A stretch of 64,000 nt of DNA from Crossaster papposus (Eukaryota > Echinodermata > Asteroidea > Velatida > Solasteridae): the NCBI GenBank assembly GCA_037893245.1, contig JBAIAA010000598.1, positions 310,001 to 374,000 on the forward strand, written 5' to 3'. The notes beneath the pieces were generated by a model. The model was given only the letters and a program-made list of their open reading frames with translations, was not told where the DNA came from and ran no database searches. The translations under genes were made by a program, and so were the position numbers. Shown here in pieces: positions 51,312 through 61,709 of this stretch (its first letter is position 1; each line of letters begins with the position of its first letter).

Positions 51312-54300
51312 ATGTTTTTGAGGAAAACGAGTGGCCTGGGGGCCGACTCGCCATGCGGCGAGGAGGCCGGCCAAGGGATGGGCCCGGGAAGCGGGGCTCA
51401 GACTACGGAGGGGTCCGGCGGACAAGGGATCACGCCGGGGGACCTGGAGGCTTTCTTTAGGGATGTACCGGAAAATTCTGGGGGGGCCATGGGGTCCTGG
51501 GAGTCGGGTTGTTTTGTGGGAGAGGAATTGGGGGATGAGAGCGGGGATTTTGGAGACATGGACAAAGGGCCGGGAGGTGGCAAGGCGTCCACTCCGATTT
51601 GGAGTGAGGGCGCCCTCACCCATGACCGGTCCGGAGTCCCAGTCGAGTTTGGGAAGGGCCCGGCCCGCGCAGCGGAGGGCGGCGCGGCAGACGGTGTGTT
51701 CCCCACGGGACGTTCCCGGGCCGCGTCCGCCGATGCGGCGGGGGCGGGGCCACGTGAAAACTGTTCCCAAGGGTCTGAAAATAAGAGTACCGAGTACCGG
51801 GGGGGCCCGGCCCGTGCCGTAGATGGCGGCGCGACCGATGGGTTGCGTCATACGGAGCGACCCCAGGTTGTTGCCGGCGGTGCGGCGGGGGCGGGGCCCT
51901 GTTGGGGCAGTTTCGGGGCCTGCCAGGCCACCCCAGAGTGTTTCCGGTCCAGGGGGGGCCCGCACAGGAGCGAAGGGGGCGGGGCGGCCGGGGGGTCGTT
52001 CCAATCGGAACGCCCGCGGGCCAGATCCGCCGGAAGCAGTGGAAGGGAACACTCGAGACTGCTACTCACGAGGGGGCGGGGAGCGGAACCAGTGGAGCTG
52101 CTCCTCACAGGGAGCAACGGGACGAGGCTGCTACGCACACGAGGCAACGGGTCAGAACAGCCGGAGCTTCTGCTCGTGGGGACCAACGGGACGGAGCTGC
52201 TCCGCGCACAGGGGAATGGAGCGGAGTCGTCGGAATTGCCCCGCGCGCAAGCGCATGGAGCGGAACCGATGGAGTTGCTCCGCACACGACTCAGCGGGGC
52301 GGAGTTGCTGCAGCTGCTCCTCACACGACCGGACGGGGCGGAGCTGTTGGAACTGCTCCGCGCGCATCCCAATGGAGCGGAGCCGACGGGGCTGCTCCGC
52401 GCACGACTCAACGGTGCGGAGCAACCGAGTTCGCTCCTCACACCTCCCTACGGAGCGGAGCAACCAGGATTGCTCCTCACGCAAACCAATGGAGCGGAGC
52501 CGTCGGCACTGCTCCGCATGGGGGTCAATGGAGCAGAGCTGCTCCGCACACAAACCAATGAAGCGGAGCCGTCGGCACTGCTCCGCATGGGAGTCACTGG
52601 AGCGGAGCTGCTCCGCGCACAAGCCAATGGAGCGGAGCCGTCAACGCTGCTCCGCACACAAGTCAATGGAGCAGAGCTGCTACGCGCACAAGCCAATGGA
52701 GCGGGGCCGTCAACGCTGCTCCGCACACAAGTCAATGGAGCGGAGCTGCTCCGCACACAAACCAATGGAGCGGAGCCGTCGGCACTGCTCCGCATGGGAG
52801 TCAACGGAGCAGAGCTGCTCCGCACACAAGCCAATGGAGCGGAGCCGTCGGCACTGCTCCGCATGGGAGTCAATGGAGCGGAGCTGCTCCGCACACAGGA
52901 ACCAATGGAAACGGGAGGCCGAAGACCGTTGATGCTCCCGGATAGGTTTGATGGGGTCTCGTCTTGGTCGGACTACTTGATCCATTTTGAGAGCGTCGCG
53001 GCGGTCAACCATTGGAGTGAGTCCGAGAAGGCGATGTATCTGGCGGCTCACCTGAAGAGCACAGCTCTGGAAGCACTGGCAGATATGGCGCCAGAGGCAC
53101 GGGGGGAATTCTCCTCTATCTTGGAGAACTTTGATCACCAGTTCGGCGTGACGGCACAGGTCCCATTACATCGGGCCCAGTTGTCCATGCGGACGAGGGG
53201 CCGCGACGAGTCGCTCAGCAGCCTGGGACATTCTATTCGGCGGCTGGTGCTAAAAAGCTACCCAAGGTTCCCTGCGCACGCCCGGGAGGACTTGGGCGTA
53301 GAGGCGTTCCGGAGGGCCTTGGGGGAGGAACAGCTGCAGCGTCACCTGTTCTCCCGGAAGGCGGCAACCCTGACCGAAGCAATCACGCTCGCAACCGAGA
53401 TGGAGGCGTTCATGAAGTCACAGGAGTACATGTATAGCCGAAAAAGGAAGACCGGAGCCAGAGACGTGATGTCGGTAGGGAAGCTTCCTCCAGTTTCTGC
53501 TGCAGAGCCTGAGTCGGTTCCCCAGGTGGAGTACAAACCTAACGCGCCGGCTCAGGTGGAGTGCTACAGGTGCCACGAGTTTGGCCACTTCAGGAGAGAC
53601 TGCCCCCGCCGGAGGGGAAGAGCCAGCCCCCCGCCGCCCCAGCCTGGGGCCGAAGGAGTGCTGAGACCGCCTGTTCCTGGACCGACGGGTCAAGCCAGGC
53701 CAGCCCCGCAAGGGGACATGGGTGACCAGACGGACGAGGAGGAACTACCACCGGCATTGACAGAGGCGGAGGCGTCGCCACCAATTGCGAAGGCGGATGC
53801 CGCCCCTGAAGGGCAGGTTGAGACGGGTGCAAAACCGGGTCCGGGGCTAGGCGAGCACGAGGCGGGGTGCGATCGGCCACCTTCTCCACCGACGGAACCA
53901 GACGCCGGGAGGTATACTCGTGCCGGCCGGAAGGTAGTCCGGCCTAGCCGATATTGTATTGCGTTAACCAAACTTCCTTCCCTCCGCAGGAGGGCTCCCG
54001 TGATGTGCCCCCACTGTGGGAAGGCTTTCACCCGCAGCAGCAACCGCCGCAGACACATCCTTACTGCGTGCGAGAAGCTCCACGCGGAACGCCCGTACGC
54101 GTGCGAACGGGGCTGCGGAGTGCGGTTCTACCGAGACGATATCCGGGGACGTCACCATCGGTACTGCCGGGAGGGGCTGGTGGCCGGGGTGATGGCGGAG
54201 ATGGACGCCCTAGAGATTCATCCCAGCGACGACGAGATAGAGCTCATCAATCCCGCCGGCCGAGGACCTTCTCCGCCTCGCCTCTCCCGACAGGAGAGCC

Positions 54301-54752
54301 CCGACCTTTCCCACGGCAGGCGGGATCACCCAGCCGCTGCCAGTCCCGCGTCAACGCCCCCGGCCAAGAGACGACGGGGCCCAGTTCCAGCGGGAGAGCC
54401 GGGGAACCACCTCCACTCGGAGCGGCCCTCCCGGCCTCCTCGCACGAAACAGGACGAGTCGGCCAGCCAGCCAAGCCAGGACCAGGAGAGGCTACCTCGG
54501 CGCCCCCGGGCCGTTGGTCAGGACAACGGGGACACTGACACCGCTCTCGCCACCCAGAAGGAAGCAGCACCGCCAGACTCTCCCCGCCAGCTCGGGCAGA
54601 AGGAGGGACGCAGACGGAGCTCCAATGGCGTGGGCAGCCCTGATTCTTGCCGGCCGGGTGTCGGGTGGAGCTACCGGACGGGACCTGGATGCGTTTGGAC
54701 AGGGACGGTGTCATCCGGCGGCCACCTCCCACCTCCTAGACGGGAACTTTAA
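51312..54752 (+). CDS. Gag polyprotein with repeats, CCHC knuckle and C-terminal C2HC/C2H2 zinc fingers
   Basis: About 1146 residues from the ATG at 51312, uninterrupted. Order: Gly/Ala/Arg-rich N-terminus with three longer repeats (GGPxR..GGAAxG), residues 100-250; a 10-13-residue tandem repeat NGAELLRTQ / NGAEPSALLRMGV (250-535); a Gypsy-type Gag capsid domain starting LPDRFDGVSSWSDYLIHFES (540-705); the knuckle CYRCHEFGHFRRDC (750-765); a Pro-rich linker; GRYTRAGRKVVRPSRY, which resembles the C-terminal tail of Gypsy integrases; then CPHCGKAFTRSSNRRRHILT and CERGCGVRFYRDDIRGRHH zinc-finger motifs (about 897-952); and a basic, Pro-rich end. It likely assembles particles and binds nucleic acid. 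Integrase tail without the enzyme suggests an old pol deletion. Confidence 0.85.
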   Translation: MFLRKTSGLGADSPCGEEAGQGMGPGSGAQTTEGSGGQGITPGDLEAFFRDVPENSGGAMGSWESGCFVGEELGDESGDFGDMDKGPGGGKASTPIWSEGALTHDRSGVPVEFGKGPARAAEGGAADGVFPTGRSRAASADAAGAGPRENCSQGSENKSTEYRGGPARAVDGGATDGLRHTERPQVVAGGAAGAGPCWGSFGACQATPECFRSRGGPHRSEGGGAAGGSFQSERPRARSAGSSGREHSRLLLTRGRGAEPVELLLTGSNGTRLLRTRGNGSEQPELLLVGTNGTELLRAQGNGAESSELPRAQAHGAEPMELLRTRLSGAELLQLLLTRPDGAELLELLRAHPNGAEPTGLLRARLNGAEQPSSLLTPPYGAEQPGLLLTQTNGAEPSALLRMGVNGAELLRTQTNEAEPSALLRMGVTGAELLRAQANGAEPSTLLRTQVNGAELLRAQANGAGPSTLLRTQVNGAELLRTQTNGAEPSALLRMGVNGAELLRTQANGAEPSALLRMGVNGAELLRTQEPMETGGRRPLMLPDRFDGVSSWSDYLIHFESVAAVNHWSESEKAMYLAAHLKSTALEALADMAPEARGEFSSILENFDHQFGVTAQVPLHRAQLSMRTRGRDESLSSLGHSIRRLVLKSYPRFPAHAREDLGVEAFRRALGEEQLQRHLFSRKAATLTEAITLATEMEAFMKSQEYMYSRKRKTGARDVMSVGKLPPVSAAEPESVPQVEYKPNAPAQVECYRCHEFGHFRRDCPRRRGRASPPPPQPGAEGVLRPPVPGPTGQARPAPQGDMGDQTDEEELPPALTEAEASPPIAKADAAPEGQVETGAKPGPGLGEHEAGCDRPPSPPTEPDAGRYTRAGRKVVRPSRYCIALTKLPSLRRRAPVMCPHCGKAFTRSSNRRRHILTACEKLHAERPYACERGCGVRFYRDDIRGRHHRYCREGLVAGVMAEMDALEIHPSDDEIELINPAGRGPSPPRLSRQESPDLSHGRRDHPAAASPASTPPAKRRRGPVPAGEPGNHLHSERPSRPPRTKQDESASQPSQDQERLPRRPRAVGQDNGDTDTALATQKEAAPPDSPRQLGQKEGRRRSSNGVGSPDSCRPGVGWSYRTGPGCVWTGTVSSGGHLPPPRREL
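52080..52915 (+). repeat. In-frame coding minisatellite GGAGCGGAGCtGCTCCGCAC
   Basis: Alternating 30- and 39-bp half-units (GCGGAGCTGCTCCGCACACA and GCGGAGCCGTCGGCACTGCT..) fill about 0.8 kb. Units become more alike toward the 3' end. Each unit is internally palindromic (GAGCnGCTC), so all frames stay open on both strands, which creates many shadow ORFs. Confidence 0.88.
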
Positions 54753-54882
54753 CTGTTGTTTTTCTTGCTGTTCTTTTCTTTGTGTTGTAAGGCTTGGCGT
54801 GTGCGTTCCCGGCGCGGGTCCTACGGGCGGGGCGGCGGAGCCGTTGTTGTTTGAGGGCAAACAAAGTCTTAGTGGGGGGCTG

Positions 54883-55166
54883 TGTAGCGCCGGCGCCGGG
54901 TTTGGGGCAGAGGGCGCTAGAACGATTCCACGGTGGAATCGCTCTGGTGGTTTCCGCGGGTGCGCGCGGGGGCCCGTGTTGGGTTGCGCGCGCGCCGAGC
55001 CAGTTAGAACCAGTCTTAGAGACCGCGTGTAAAGCGGAGTTTAGTACGACAGTTGTCAGTAGGGTTTTGGAGCAATAAACCAGGCTAAAGGCAGCCATTT
55101 TCACAGAAGGAGTGTTTCCGTGTGTCGGTTAATGCGTCAGGGAACCCCGGGAGAAATCTCGTTACA
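54883..55166 (+). repeat. 3' LTR (284 bp)
   Basis: Identical by eye to 50977-51260. Poly(A) signal at 55074-55079. ATAC follows at 55167. Confidence 0.93.
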
Positions 55167-55170
55167 ATAC

Positions 55171-58109
55171 TTTAGGAACATGTTTCTAGATCTGGCGATG
55201 TTTAACGACCAACACACTCAGCTAGGTCAATTGCGTGTTGCAATAAAATATATCATTGTGATACACTTGATTTATTTGAGTTGTGTATGCTCTATTATTA
55301 CTTTTGTAATGCTACACAATACAAAGTACGAACCCTTGAAGTAATGAGAATGATCTACGTAGAAAAAGAATAGTAGCTAAACACCTCTTTTTAACCGCAT
55401 GTGTTGTACGAGATCTGTAAAGGTGGTTTAAAAACACTGCAGGCGTACACATGTTCGTATAGCGCACGACCGAGAAAACGAATTTAATATCACAGGAAAC
55501 GAAGTTAATATCACAAAAACAATCCAGTTTGATCAGGAAAATTAAGTTAAACATAAAAACACCCAAGAATGACATGTATACGCCAAGTTTGAATGTTAGG
55601 TAGACCTATTTTCGGGAAAAGATACGAGACACTCGTGTGAGACGATGCAATGCAGTGCACGTATTTACAAGATGTTAAAAAAAAAAATTTAGAAAAGTTT
55701 TTTTTGGGGGAAAGAATTCCAGGGGACATCATAATCTTATGCACAAACCATAGAAAAACGAGATTTTTTTGATTAAGAACATTTTTGAAAATGTTGATTT
55801 AATTTTATATCCAGACAATAAAAAGTGCAAGTTTTATGATAAAATTAAAAAGGGAAAATGTCTGTGTTTTAGGAAAATGTATTTGGCACATTAATTGGTT
55901 TGTTCGTGGGGACAGTGTCCAGATTTGGAATCAACCTAATGTTTAACCAGGGTCCCAACAATTCTTGCTGGACAAGTGGACAGAAAAAATAAATTATGTG
56001 GTTTGAGCTTAAACCATAGAGCTGTATAATAAAGATACAGCTCTATGGCTTAAACTATGAACTTGAGAAACTTGAAATAAATCACAATTAAAAATACCAA
56101 TCACACATGTAACTAACGACATACAAGTCACACAATGGATTAAATTTTGCTTGCTTTTATTTGGCATTGATACACTGCAGATAACATGTAATAACTACTG
56201 CCATAGTATTAATATTCGTATTCTTACATAATATGCATTGTTTACTGATGTTATAAAACCAAAATAATAAAACGAAAACAAAATTTCTATGAATTTAAAA
56301 CCAAAAATAAAAACTTGCGATGTCATTTTAGAATAATAATTGTTCATACTATGCAAAGATACATTTGGCAGCGTTCTTCACAGGCCAAATTTTGATAGGA
56401 CACCCTGTACGGCTTTAACTTCGAATTGTGAGTGTTTCTAGATATTTGTGCAATATGAACACGATATTAAAGATTTGTACAACACAATTTCTGTTTTGTA
56501 TAAAACCGTGATTGAAAAGCAAAACAGGGCGGCATAAAAAGAATGTTCAGAATATGGCAGAACAGCGTAACATTTACACAGGGCAGGCTACCCTGCTAAA
56601 ATAGATTGTGGAGAACACTGACTGGGTAAATCTATGTCATTTTAACATCTGTATAATTTGCTTTGAATATTAACAATACAATTTTAACCAAACTTGTCGG
56701 TTTTCATGAATCACATATTCACTATACGAAAGCTCAAAAGAATATTATGTATACTTCCATGTTTCCAAGATAATTTTGTGACTGTTGCGACTGTTTTATT
56801 ATCTGTACTTATATTGTTGAAACATGAAATGCCAAGATGCAGAGTTCTGCGATATTTTTACAGCACATCTAAAAAATGTGGAACACCGAGATAGCTTATC
56901 TTGGAAAATTTAGTTGGTCAATTAAGCTTCCGTAGTTTACTGATGGTTAAACAAAATAAGTTTTGACATTCGCTGTCATCTGTTATCCCTCTGTCATATT
57001 AATGGGAGCAGTTCGTCCTGTGACTTGTGCAGCCGTATTAATAAGCTGTACAGCCTGACATCTCAGTAGTAAGAAGTGGACTTGGGTAAACCAATTAGCT
57101 GTAGTGTACAAAGAAAGAAAATATACAGGTATAAATTAAATGCCAAGGGAATAATGTTGCAACATTAGGTGGCTCTACACTTCCAGAATTGTGAGAGAAA
57201 AAACTGACCATTGCGATTTTAGGAAAATTCTACAGAACATTACATTTATGCACGTCAAATAGTTCATGACACAATATGTTGTGTACACAAATTACCACCA
57301 TGAACCAAAGTCAACGGGACAGTCTTATGGGAATGTGTACAACATTGATCTGAAAATACCTGTATTGTGGAATTCAATCCTTTGTAAAGGGTACCCTAGA
57401 CCAACTGATTCTACTGTTCTTTCGAAATATTCAAGTTTTTCTCTCAGAAAGGACCACAATAATAATGAACAAATCCCGCTGAAAACAAAAATAACATTTT
57501 CGCCAAGAGCAATGTTCTCCTAAATCTCACTTAAAACCGTAGTTCTGACATTTTCTACACGGATAGTTCACTGATCGTACAGTCTGCGAGTTTATATAAT
57601 AAATTTAATTATTTACAAAGGATTTTAATGCAATTTTACCCACCATCGCTGCTGCCACTGTGTCACTCTCGACGGTCTACGGTACGCATGCACGAACTTG
57701 CGAATGCGAAGGCAATACAAGTTTCACGGCTCTCTATCCTATTAATGTACGCTCGAATTATCCAGTTTGTAGAGATCAGTGGTACCGGGTAACAGTACAA
57801 TACGCGAAGCAGCGTAGAATACATGCTGTATAAAACTGCTCATAAATTTGTATCCCTCTGGAATCTGAACCAATCAGAGTGCTCGCATAGAATTCGCTAG
57901 CGATTGTCATAGGTTGTGTACAAAACTGAAAACGAATTGTCCAAGTCGGTAATTTAACTTCGAAATTGGGAACGAGGCAACCGCAACCTCCCCCCTGTAT
58001 ATACCGAGTGGACCGCTATTACCGACTTGGCACCAAGTCTACCCCCGCACCAGCCAATCCACGCATGTTCTCTAATATTGTTTGTGTTCAATGGTGGTGT
58101 TCTATTCAG
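55171..58109 (+). other. Intron, no gene; one hairpin
   Basis: AT-rich sequence. CCATAGAGCTGTA and its complement form a hairpin at 56012-56052 (arms about 20 bp in all). Nothing else recognisable. Confidence 0.45.
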
Positions 58110-58304
58110 GAGGATCAAATGGATCGGGAGAAGGAGGCAGATGTCGCCAACGCCCGATCCAAGATGGCCGAGCTCTGCCAGAAGGAGCGTGACGCCCTGA
58201 TTGAGGCTCAGCAGAAGGAGTTCCTAGAGCTGGTGTCCAACTCGGGCTCGCTGTCAGCCGCCAACCTGGCCGAGAGGGAAGAGAAACTGCAGCAGCAACA
58301 CCAG
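58110..58304 (+). CDS. Coiled-coil exon (65 codons, phase 0/0)
   Basis: The acceptor TTCTATTCAG and donor CACCAG|GTGGGT enclose EDQMDREKEADVANARSKMA, ELCQKERDALIEAQQKEF and LAEREEKLQQQHQ. Charged heptads are continuous and no stop occurs. In phase with both the 46759 exon and the 59523 exon. Confidence 0.85.
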
Positions 58305-59139
58305 GTGGGTTAGAAGCCTCACTTGGACAGGGATGTGGCAAATCCAGCAATGTTTGAATCAATTCTAATTCAGTCTGGGAATCGTGATTTCACTCGGAAT
58401 CGATTTCGAACATAAACAAAAACCAAACATAAAAGAACCTCAGTTTTTTATAAAGATGTCATCAGAAGTAACCAGACCTCACCTTTGCGGCACTATCAAC
58501 AAAAGACGACTGAAAATTGCATCTTGCGACAGGCGGGTCACGTGGAAAAGAGTGTGGCGCCGGCTGCCTTTGTATTCCACAAATAAAATAGCTCACGTTT
58601 AAACAAAAAGACGGCTTTATTATTGTGCTATCAGCTTGATGCACTGCGTGCTTTTTAAACATTTTAGGATACGTTTCGTTAAAGAATCAGACGTTCTTTG
58701 AAGTTGTGTTGGAGTTGGTCAGTCTTTAAAATCATTGCGCAAATACAGGAATTGCTGCTCGCAGAACTGTAATTGGCTACATCAGAGAATCGATTCCTCG
58801 GAAAAAGTGTAATCACGATTCTGATTACGAGTTTGGAATCGATTTTAATCAATTCTGGTGTGGAATCACCCAAGCATATAGTCTAGTCCATCACAAATCC
58901 CTTGCAAGTCTACCACAAGTTCTCCAGTCCCTATTCAAATTAAAAGCTGCCCCGCTTCCAGTCACCATACCAAGCTGTTGGAATCTCTCAGTCTCCTAGC
59001 CAACTTCAATTAAACATCTTCAATTAGGATAATTAAAGCCATCTAGTGTCAAATCTAGTAAAACTGTTCAAACTAGCTGGGACAACGGTATTCTCTTGTC
59101 ATTGGTCATTTCTCTTGTCAGGGATCACGCCCTATTTTA

Positions 59140-59345
59140 TGAAAGAGACCGCTTAAAGAGCTGGCTGAGGCCATGAGGGACCTGCCCCTGAAGAAGTCAG
59201 TAGATCATAGTGGCCTAGTGATGTCTAGGGGTGGTAAGGGGAGGGTTGAGTTACTCAGAGGTTACAAACCCCTGTCAGACTGGCCATGAGAGAGAGAAAC
59301 AGCTCAAGGAGCTGGCTGAGATCATGAGAGAAAGGTCAGTAGATC
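59140..59345 (+). pseudogene. Possible duplicated small coiled-coil exon
   Basis: AAgGAGCTGGCTGAG..ATGAG followed by GTCAGTAGATCATAGTGG occurs twice (59155-59215 and 59307-59352). The second copy reads HEREKQLKELAEIMRE before AG|GTCAGT, with CCTGTCAG ahead as acceptor. As bounded it is 56 bp and would break the phase between 58304 and 59523, and the first copy has a 4-bp length difference. It is probably a decayed exon duplication. Confidence 0.35.
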
Positions 59346-59522
59346 ATAGTGGCTCAGTAACGGGTAGAAGTAGGAAGGGGCCGAGTCATTTGGATATGGT
59401 GAAACGGAGAGGGGGGTGTAAAATCAGATCGTGCAATTAGATCATGTCTAAGGCTTTAAAAACAAAAGTTTTGATATGCTTTGTTATGCCAATTTAACTG
59501 TTTTTATTTATTCATTTATTAG

Positions 59523-59665
59523 TCGCTGGTCCACCAGTACACAGAGGATGCCAAGAAGTTCCGGGAGCAGAAGATGAGCCAGATGACCTCGGAGATCGAA
59601 CGCATCAAGGTGGAGAAGAAGAAACGGAACGAGGAGAGGCGACACAAAATGGAGAAAGAAATGAT
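59523..59665 (+). CDS. Coiled-coil exon (phase 0 to 2)
   Basis: The acceptor TTCATTTATTAG and donor ATGAT|GTAAGA bound SLVHQYTEDAKKFREQKMSQ, MTSEIERIKVEKKKRNEERR and HKMEKEM. The two leftover bases AT join G at 61035 to give Met, and the coiled coil continues without a break. Confidence 0.87.
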
Positions 59666-61034
59666 GTAAGATGTATTTTGTATTGTTTATTTGAACCTCA
59701 TCTTTAAGGCACTTGATCTTCAGTAGATCTCTTAACCTTGGTGTAGGTGTCTGACGATCGATAGTCGGTCACTAACAGTAGCCACTTGCTAGCACCCGCA
59801 CATACTGTTGAAGCACGAACAGTGACCTCGTGTTGTGAGGCTACAATCTGAAAATCAGTTGGTGCTTGCCAAATGTCTTGGCACAACTGTTTGTTTTAGC
59901 TTTATTTTTTCTTGTTTTGTCACTGGATTTTCAGCGATGGCCTTGTATTTGATTTAAGATGGTATTTGGATACAGTATTTGGTTGCAGAGGTTATGTTTC
60001 ACACGGATAGAGAGCTGGATAGTGCGGCTACATTCTCAATGTATCAATATAAAAGTAGTAGGCTTAATGCCTGTTGGTATCACTTCACAGATGTGCATAT
60101 GCTTCCAACTGACAACTATATAAACTGCCCAAAAAGGCTTTAGTGTCCATCGCGACCATGAGCATCGGACGTTATAATTATCGCATAACCGACTATAAAT
60201 CTGGGGAGCTTTCGTGTGATTTGGCGCGGTATTAATCAATATTCATAAATACCTAGGACAGTTTAGGCATTCCTATTGGTCGAGAGCCCGTCACGTGGCC
60301 GGTATTAAACGGACAATAAAGACATGGCTGGAAGTGTTTAAAACCAGCTGGCAACAAAACAATGTCACGCGATGTCGCATTATACTCGTCCCCAGGGCTT
60401 ACTTTATTTCCAACTGTACCTCGTCTCTAATATGAAGAGCGGTAGTGTTGGGCGCGTACATCTCGACACCCTAGGAACAAGGTTGCCAATGGCAGTAATA
60501 GTCTGGTTCATAGTGAATACGCTTTATTGCATGTATTGTGTAGAGCGACAGAGGCGGAAACATGTCATTTGACATTGCGAAACACCAAAATTGACTTGCG
60601 AAAATTTTTGGGGATTTTCAGGGTTTTTTTTGCTGAATTTTACAAAAAGGTATTTATGAATGAGAATAAATGTGTGTTCGGTCGGTATTAATCACTCTGT
60701 TTAATACCGCTTGGAGTTTGGGTGCTGATAATTACCCTTGCTTCGGCTCGGGTAATTATCAGCACCCAGACTCCAGCGGTATTAAACAGTGATTAAAACC
60801 TCTCGAACACACATTTATTCCCTTATTAGGAAACGTCTCAAATGCTTGAAACATTTCATTTGGGATCAAAAGATGTTTTGGAGAACGGCAGGGAACACCG
60901 CAGATTCCAAGTCATTGGCTGTTCCCATTGGGAACAACGAATCTTCTTGATAGGAAGATCCAATGTTCCAAACGGAACGTTCCGAAAGAAACAAGAACGT
61001 TCTGACTTTTCAGACGTTGTTGTCACTATTACAG
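59666..61034 (+). other. Intron with a foldback element
   Basis: Contains the hairpin at 60659-60831 and, at 60840-61020, short GGAACGTTCC and GGGAACA motifs similar to 36935-37065. No gene. Confidence 0.5.
60659..60831. mobile_element. Foldback MITE with about 80-bp arms and an 11-nt loop
   Basis: The arms share AATAAATGTGTGTTCG, TTTAATACCGC and GGGTGCTGATAATTACC. The short loop region is TGCTTCGGCTC. Almost the entire element is one hairpin. Confidence 0.8.
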
Positions 61035-61191
61035 GACTTTGGAGTCGGAGCTTGAGATGGACCGCTTCAGAGACGATCACCGTCGGCAGGAACGCGACGA
61101 GCAGAGAGCGAGGACTCTGGAGGAGCAGGAGAAAGAGAGACGACTACAGCAAGAACTGCAGCAGCTGGATGGCAACAAAGAGGCTCAGGCG
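61035..61191 (+). CDS. Coiled-coil exon (phase 2 to 0)
   Basis: The acceptor CACTATTACAG and donor CAGGCG|GTAAAG bound TLESELEMDRFRDDHRRQER, DEQRARTLEEQEKERRLQQE and LQQLDGNKEAQA. The charge pattern is strongly coiled coil, with splice phases matching on both sides. Confidence 0.9.
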
Positions 61192-61709
61192 GTAAAGGCA
61201 GTTGAGCACGTTCAAAAGAGGAATCCATGTAGTTGAAAGAAGAGAGTCAAGTGTTGATTTTGTGTACACAGTTGGCCCATAGCATTATAATCAACTAAAG
61301 TCATTGTGTCATGATAGTGGTTGTTTAATTAACTCTTATCTCTGATGGTGAAATTTATGTATTAATCACTTTCTGTCGCGCTGTCTGTCGGGTTGTCTTG
61401 GTGTGGCTGTCTGTCGGGGTGTTTGTTTGTTTGTTTGTTTGCTAGGAGGATTATGAAATTTATTTGGGAGGAATGTTAACGAAACTTGGTGGGTCACAAG
61501 GATGATTCCTTTATATTTTTAGATTGATCTGTGGGCAGATTAGAAATCTGGATAACATTTAGGGTGGAAATCTGCACTCTACCGAGTAGCCTTTTTCAAG
61601 TTTACTCATGTTATTTCCTTATTTGTGCCTTAGCTCTTGAAAATCGGATATAATTTTGACTGCCCCCTCCTAATAGTTTTTAATATAATAACACATTTCG
61701 CTCTCACAG
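61192..61709 (+). other. Intron with (GTTT)n
   Basis: A short GTCTGTCGG-rich stretch at 61377-61415 and (GTTT)n at 61423-61441. No other feature. Confidence 0.5.

Larger units (their letters stand above)
50977..55166 (+). mobile_element. Gag-only LTR retroelement with zinc fingers (non-autonomous)
   Basis: Two 284-bp direct LTRs (50977-51260, 54883-55166) appear identical and are flanked by ATAC (50973-50976, 55167-55170). A primer-binding site (TTGGTGGCAGCGGTGGCA) follows the 5' LTR, and a purine tract (AGTGGGGGGCTG, 54871-54882) precedes the 3' LTR. The only large frame is a Gag-type protein. No DTG/DSG protease, RT or integrase core is present, so movement needs helper enzymes. It is strikingly GC-rich in AT-rich surroundings. 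It is in sense orientation with the host gene. Confidence 0.92.

Noticed and set aside
51331-52932. Long open frames in the second plus frame (51331-51822 and 51823-52932) and on the minus strand over the gag-only element
   Set aside because: They arise from GC-rich palindromic repeats. Only the frame with Gag, CCHC and finger motifs shows domain signatures.
16296-55166. The two LTR elements as helper and dependent partner
   Set aside because: LTR length, base composition and primer-binding site all differ. A helper for the gag-only element is probably elsewhere.
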